Below are positions 62,709 to 64,000 of a stretch of 64,000 bases of DNA, piece by piece. The first letter of the stretch is position 1. Each line of letters opens with the position of its first letter. Source of the stretch: Geopseudomonas sagittaria (GTDB lineage: Bacteria; Pseudomonadota; Gammaproteobacteria; Pseudomonadales; Pseudomonadaceae). The stretch lies in the NCBI RefSeq assembly GCF_900115715.1, contig NZ_FOXM01000001.1, forward strand, positions 372,001-436,000, in the 5' to 3' direction. Under the pieces are notes generated by a model that made no database searches, was not told the DNA's origin, and saw only the letters and a program-made list of their open reading frames with translations. A program made the position numbers and the translations under genes.

Positions 62709-63224
62709 TCAGAACGAGGTGCGGTAGTGCAGGGTGTAGGTCTCGGCGCCGTCGTTGGGCTTCTTGATTCCGGCGTTGGAGTAGTGGATGGCGCGCACGC
62801 CGATCTCCTGGCCGGCGAAGCGCAGGCCGAAGCCGATGCGGTCCTCGAACTGGAAGGAGGTGCTCAGGTCGTGGCTTTCGTGCTCGGTGCTGTCGAAGAA
62901 GGCCGCGCCGATGCCGGCCTCGACGTAGGGGCGCACGCTATCGCCGGCGAACTCGTAGACGAACACCGGGGCGAACGACAGGCTGTGGTTGCTGGCCGAC
63001 TCGTCGCCGGACCAGTAGGTGTAGCCGGCGTCCCAGTAACCGGTCAGGCGGCCGGTGGAGCTCTGCCACCAGCTGCGCTCAAAGTCGCGCTGCAGGCCCA
63101 GGCGCACCACCTCGGTGGACTCGCGGGTCACCCCGCCGGCCAGGGTCACGTCCCAGGCACTGGCCGGCGCACTCGCGCCCAGGGCCAGGGCCACGACGGC
63201 ACCGATGCTCAGCAATCGCTTCAT
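62709..63224 (-). CDS. pagL: Lipid A 3-O-deacylase PagL
   Basis: PagL is an outer-membrane beta-barrel that removes the 3-O acyl chain from lipid A, weakening its endotoxic signal. The 171-residue precursor has a signal peptide ending ASA (about residue 23) and alternating barrel strands with aromatic girdles (WWQSSTGRLTGYWDAGYTYW), and ends in Phe. The catalytic residues are visible in HYSNAGIKKPNDGAE: His, Ser two residues on, and Glu fourteen residues on, the spacing of P. aeruginosa PagL. AAGGAAG lies before the ATG. It lies between the light locus and murI, as in P. aeruginosa. Confidence 0.93.
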   Translation of the reverse strand: MKRLLSIGAVVALALGASAPASAWDVTLAGGVTRESTEVVRLGLQRDFERSWWQSSTGRLTGYWDAGYTYWSGDESASNHSLSFAPVFVYEFAGDSVRPYVEAGIGAAFFDSTEHESHDLSTSFQFEDRIGFGLRFAGQEIGVRAIHYSNAGIKKPNDGAETYTLHYRTSF

Positions 63225-63355
63225 GGTCGGAACTTCCTTATTTTCGTTGTTGTGGAGGCGAATCCTCTGACCGCCGGTGCACCGCGCGCAGTGCCCGGCA
63301 GTGGCAATCTGCTTGCAGTATAGGAGCCGTTCGTCGGAACGAAAATGGCGCGGCG

Positions 63356-64000
63356 TCAGCGCTCCAGCGCGCCAACCGTCGCCGCCGCACCCCACAGCAC
63401 CGGCAGCACGCGCGCCAGAGCGGCCGGCTCGCCGCTCGACCAGAAGCGCGCCGGCTGCGCCGGGCCGCTGGCCAGCAGGCCACGCTCGGCCAGCAGACGC
63501 TCGAGCTGGCGCGCCACTGCGGCGCCGGTGTCGATCAGCTCCACCCCGGCCGGCACCAGCTCGCGCAGCAGCGGCTTGAGGAAGGGGTAGTGGGTGCAGC
63601 CGAGAATCAGCGTGTCGCAGCCGGCCGCCAGCAGCGGCTGCACGTAGGAGGCGAGCAGCGCGCGGGTCTGCGCCGCCTGCAGGGCGCCCTGCTCGACGCA
63701 TTCCACCAGCCCCGGGCAGGGTTGGGTGACCACCTGCAAGTCGTGGGCGAAGCGATCCAGCAGGGCGGCGAAGCGCGCACTCTTCAGGGTGCCGGTGGTG
63801 GCCAGCACGCCGACCACGCCGCTGCGGGTGGCCGCCGCGGCCGGCTTGACCGCCGGCTCCATGCCGACGATGGGCAGCCCGGGGTGGCGCTCGCGCAGCT
63901 CGGCCACCGCCGCCACGGTGGCGGTGTTGCAGGCCACCACCAGCGCCTTGGCGCCCGCGCCGAGGAGGAAGTCGGCGATCAGCCGGCAGCGCTCGCGGAT
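63356..64000 (-). CDS. murI: Glutamate racemase MurI, 5' end cut off by the window edge
   Basis: MurI makes D-glutamate for peptidoglycan from L-glutamate without a cofactor. The visible 214 residues include both catalytic cysteine motifs, VVACNTATV and LGCTHYPF, and the C-terminus TVGALER. The start lies beyond position 64000. It ends 132 bases upstream of the pagL start, on the same strand. Confidence 0.96.
   Translation of the reverse strand: MRERCRLIADFLLGAGAKALVVACNTATVAAVAELRERHPGLPIVGMEPAVKPAAAATRSGVVGVLATTGTLKSARFAALLDRFAHDLQVVTQPCPGLVECVEQGALQAAQTRALLASYVQPLLAAGCDTLILGCTHYPFLKPLLRELVPAGVELIDTGAAVARQLERLLAERGLLASGPAQPARFWSSGEPAALARVLPVLWGAAATVGALER

Overview
The window is a piece of a gamma-proteobacterial chromosome with the gene set, gene order and high G+C of the genus Pseudomonas in the broad sense. 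Indicators are the hfq-miaA-mutL-amiB-tsaE-nnrD-queG block, leuS-lptE-holA, ndh next to a Lys-Pro-Asn tRNA operon, clpB-pgeF-rluD-bamD, pilSR, and the hemH-litR-phr and pagL-murI pairs. It is probably not P. aeruginosa: queG is followed by an elyC-like gene and leuS, nadE sits between bamD and pilSR, and extra genes lie between phr and pagL. No prophage, insertion sequence or CRISPR array was seen.

Layout. 1-9415: hflX (cut by the edge), hfq and a tightly packed minus-strand housekeeping operon (miaA to nnrD), then divergent queG and an ElyC/YdcF-like membrane protein. 9661-14264: leuS, lptE, holA and a 58-codon arfA whose 3' end contains a terminator hairpin. 14271-18207: three overlapping small minus-strand genes, then DUF1780, DUF3094 and ndh. 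18374-18615: three tRNAs on the minus strand with a clear sigma-70 promoter and terminator. 18809-32086: a DUF1631 protein carrying a 16-unit hexanucleotide repeat, clpB with a sigma-32 promoter, pgeF, rluD, bamD, nadE, a small zinc-ribbon-like protein and the pilS/pilR two-component system. 32418-34800: gdhA and an AraC-type regulator with a degenerate receiver domain.

35008-47956 is a complete minus-strand Tad/Flp pilus locus: flp, tadV, an unusual AAA ATPase, rcpC, rcpA, a small lipoprotein, tadG, two TadE/F pseudopilins, tadZ, tadA, tadB, tadC and tadD. The flp-tadV end is clearly poorer in G+C than its surroundings. 48444-50319 holds a CueR-type regulator and an MltB-family lytic transglycosylase.

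50500-62618 appears to be a light-response locus. A LitR/PplR-type MerR regulator (class II, without the B12-binding motif) sits in a plus-strand run of DUF523/DUF1722 protein, litR, photolyase, NTF2-like protein, short-chain dehydrogenase, FAD oxidoreductase, DUF1365 protein, cyclopropane-fatty-acid-synthase homologue and DUF2878 membrane protein. Upstream lie ferrochelatase and a TIGR01777 epimerase on one strand and an FAD oxidoreductase plus a Trp-rich small protein on the other. Three copies of a repeat made of TGTACA, 12 bases and TGTACA (or TGTATA) sit exactly in the two control regions of this locus. This matches the published binding consensus for P. putida PplR1, so DNA repair, porphyrin handling and membrane-lipid modification are probably switched on together by light. 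pagL (lipid A deacylase) and a truncated murI close the window.

Several palindromic REP/REPIN-type elements of at least two families lie between genes. One of them supplies the stop codon of nadE.
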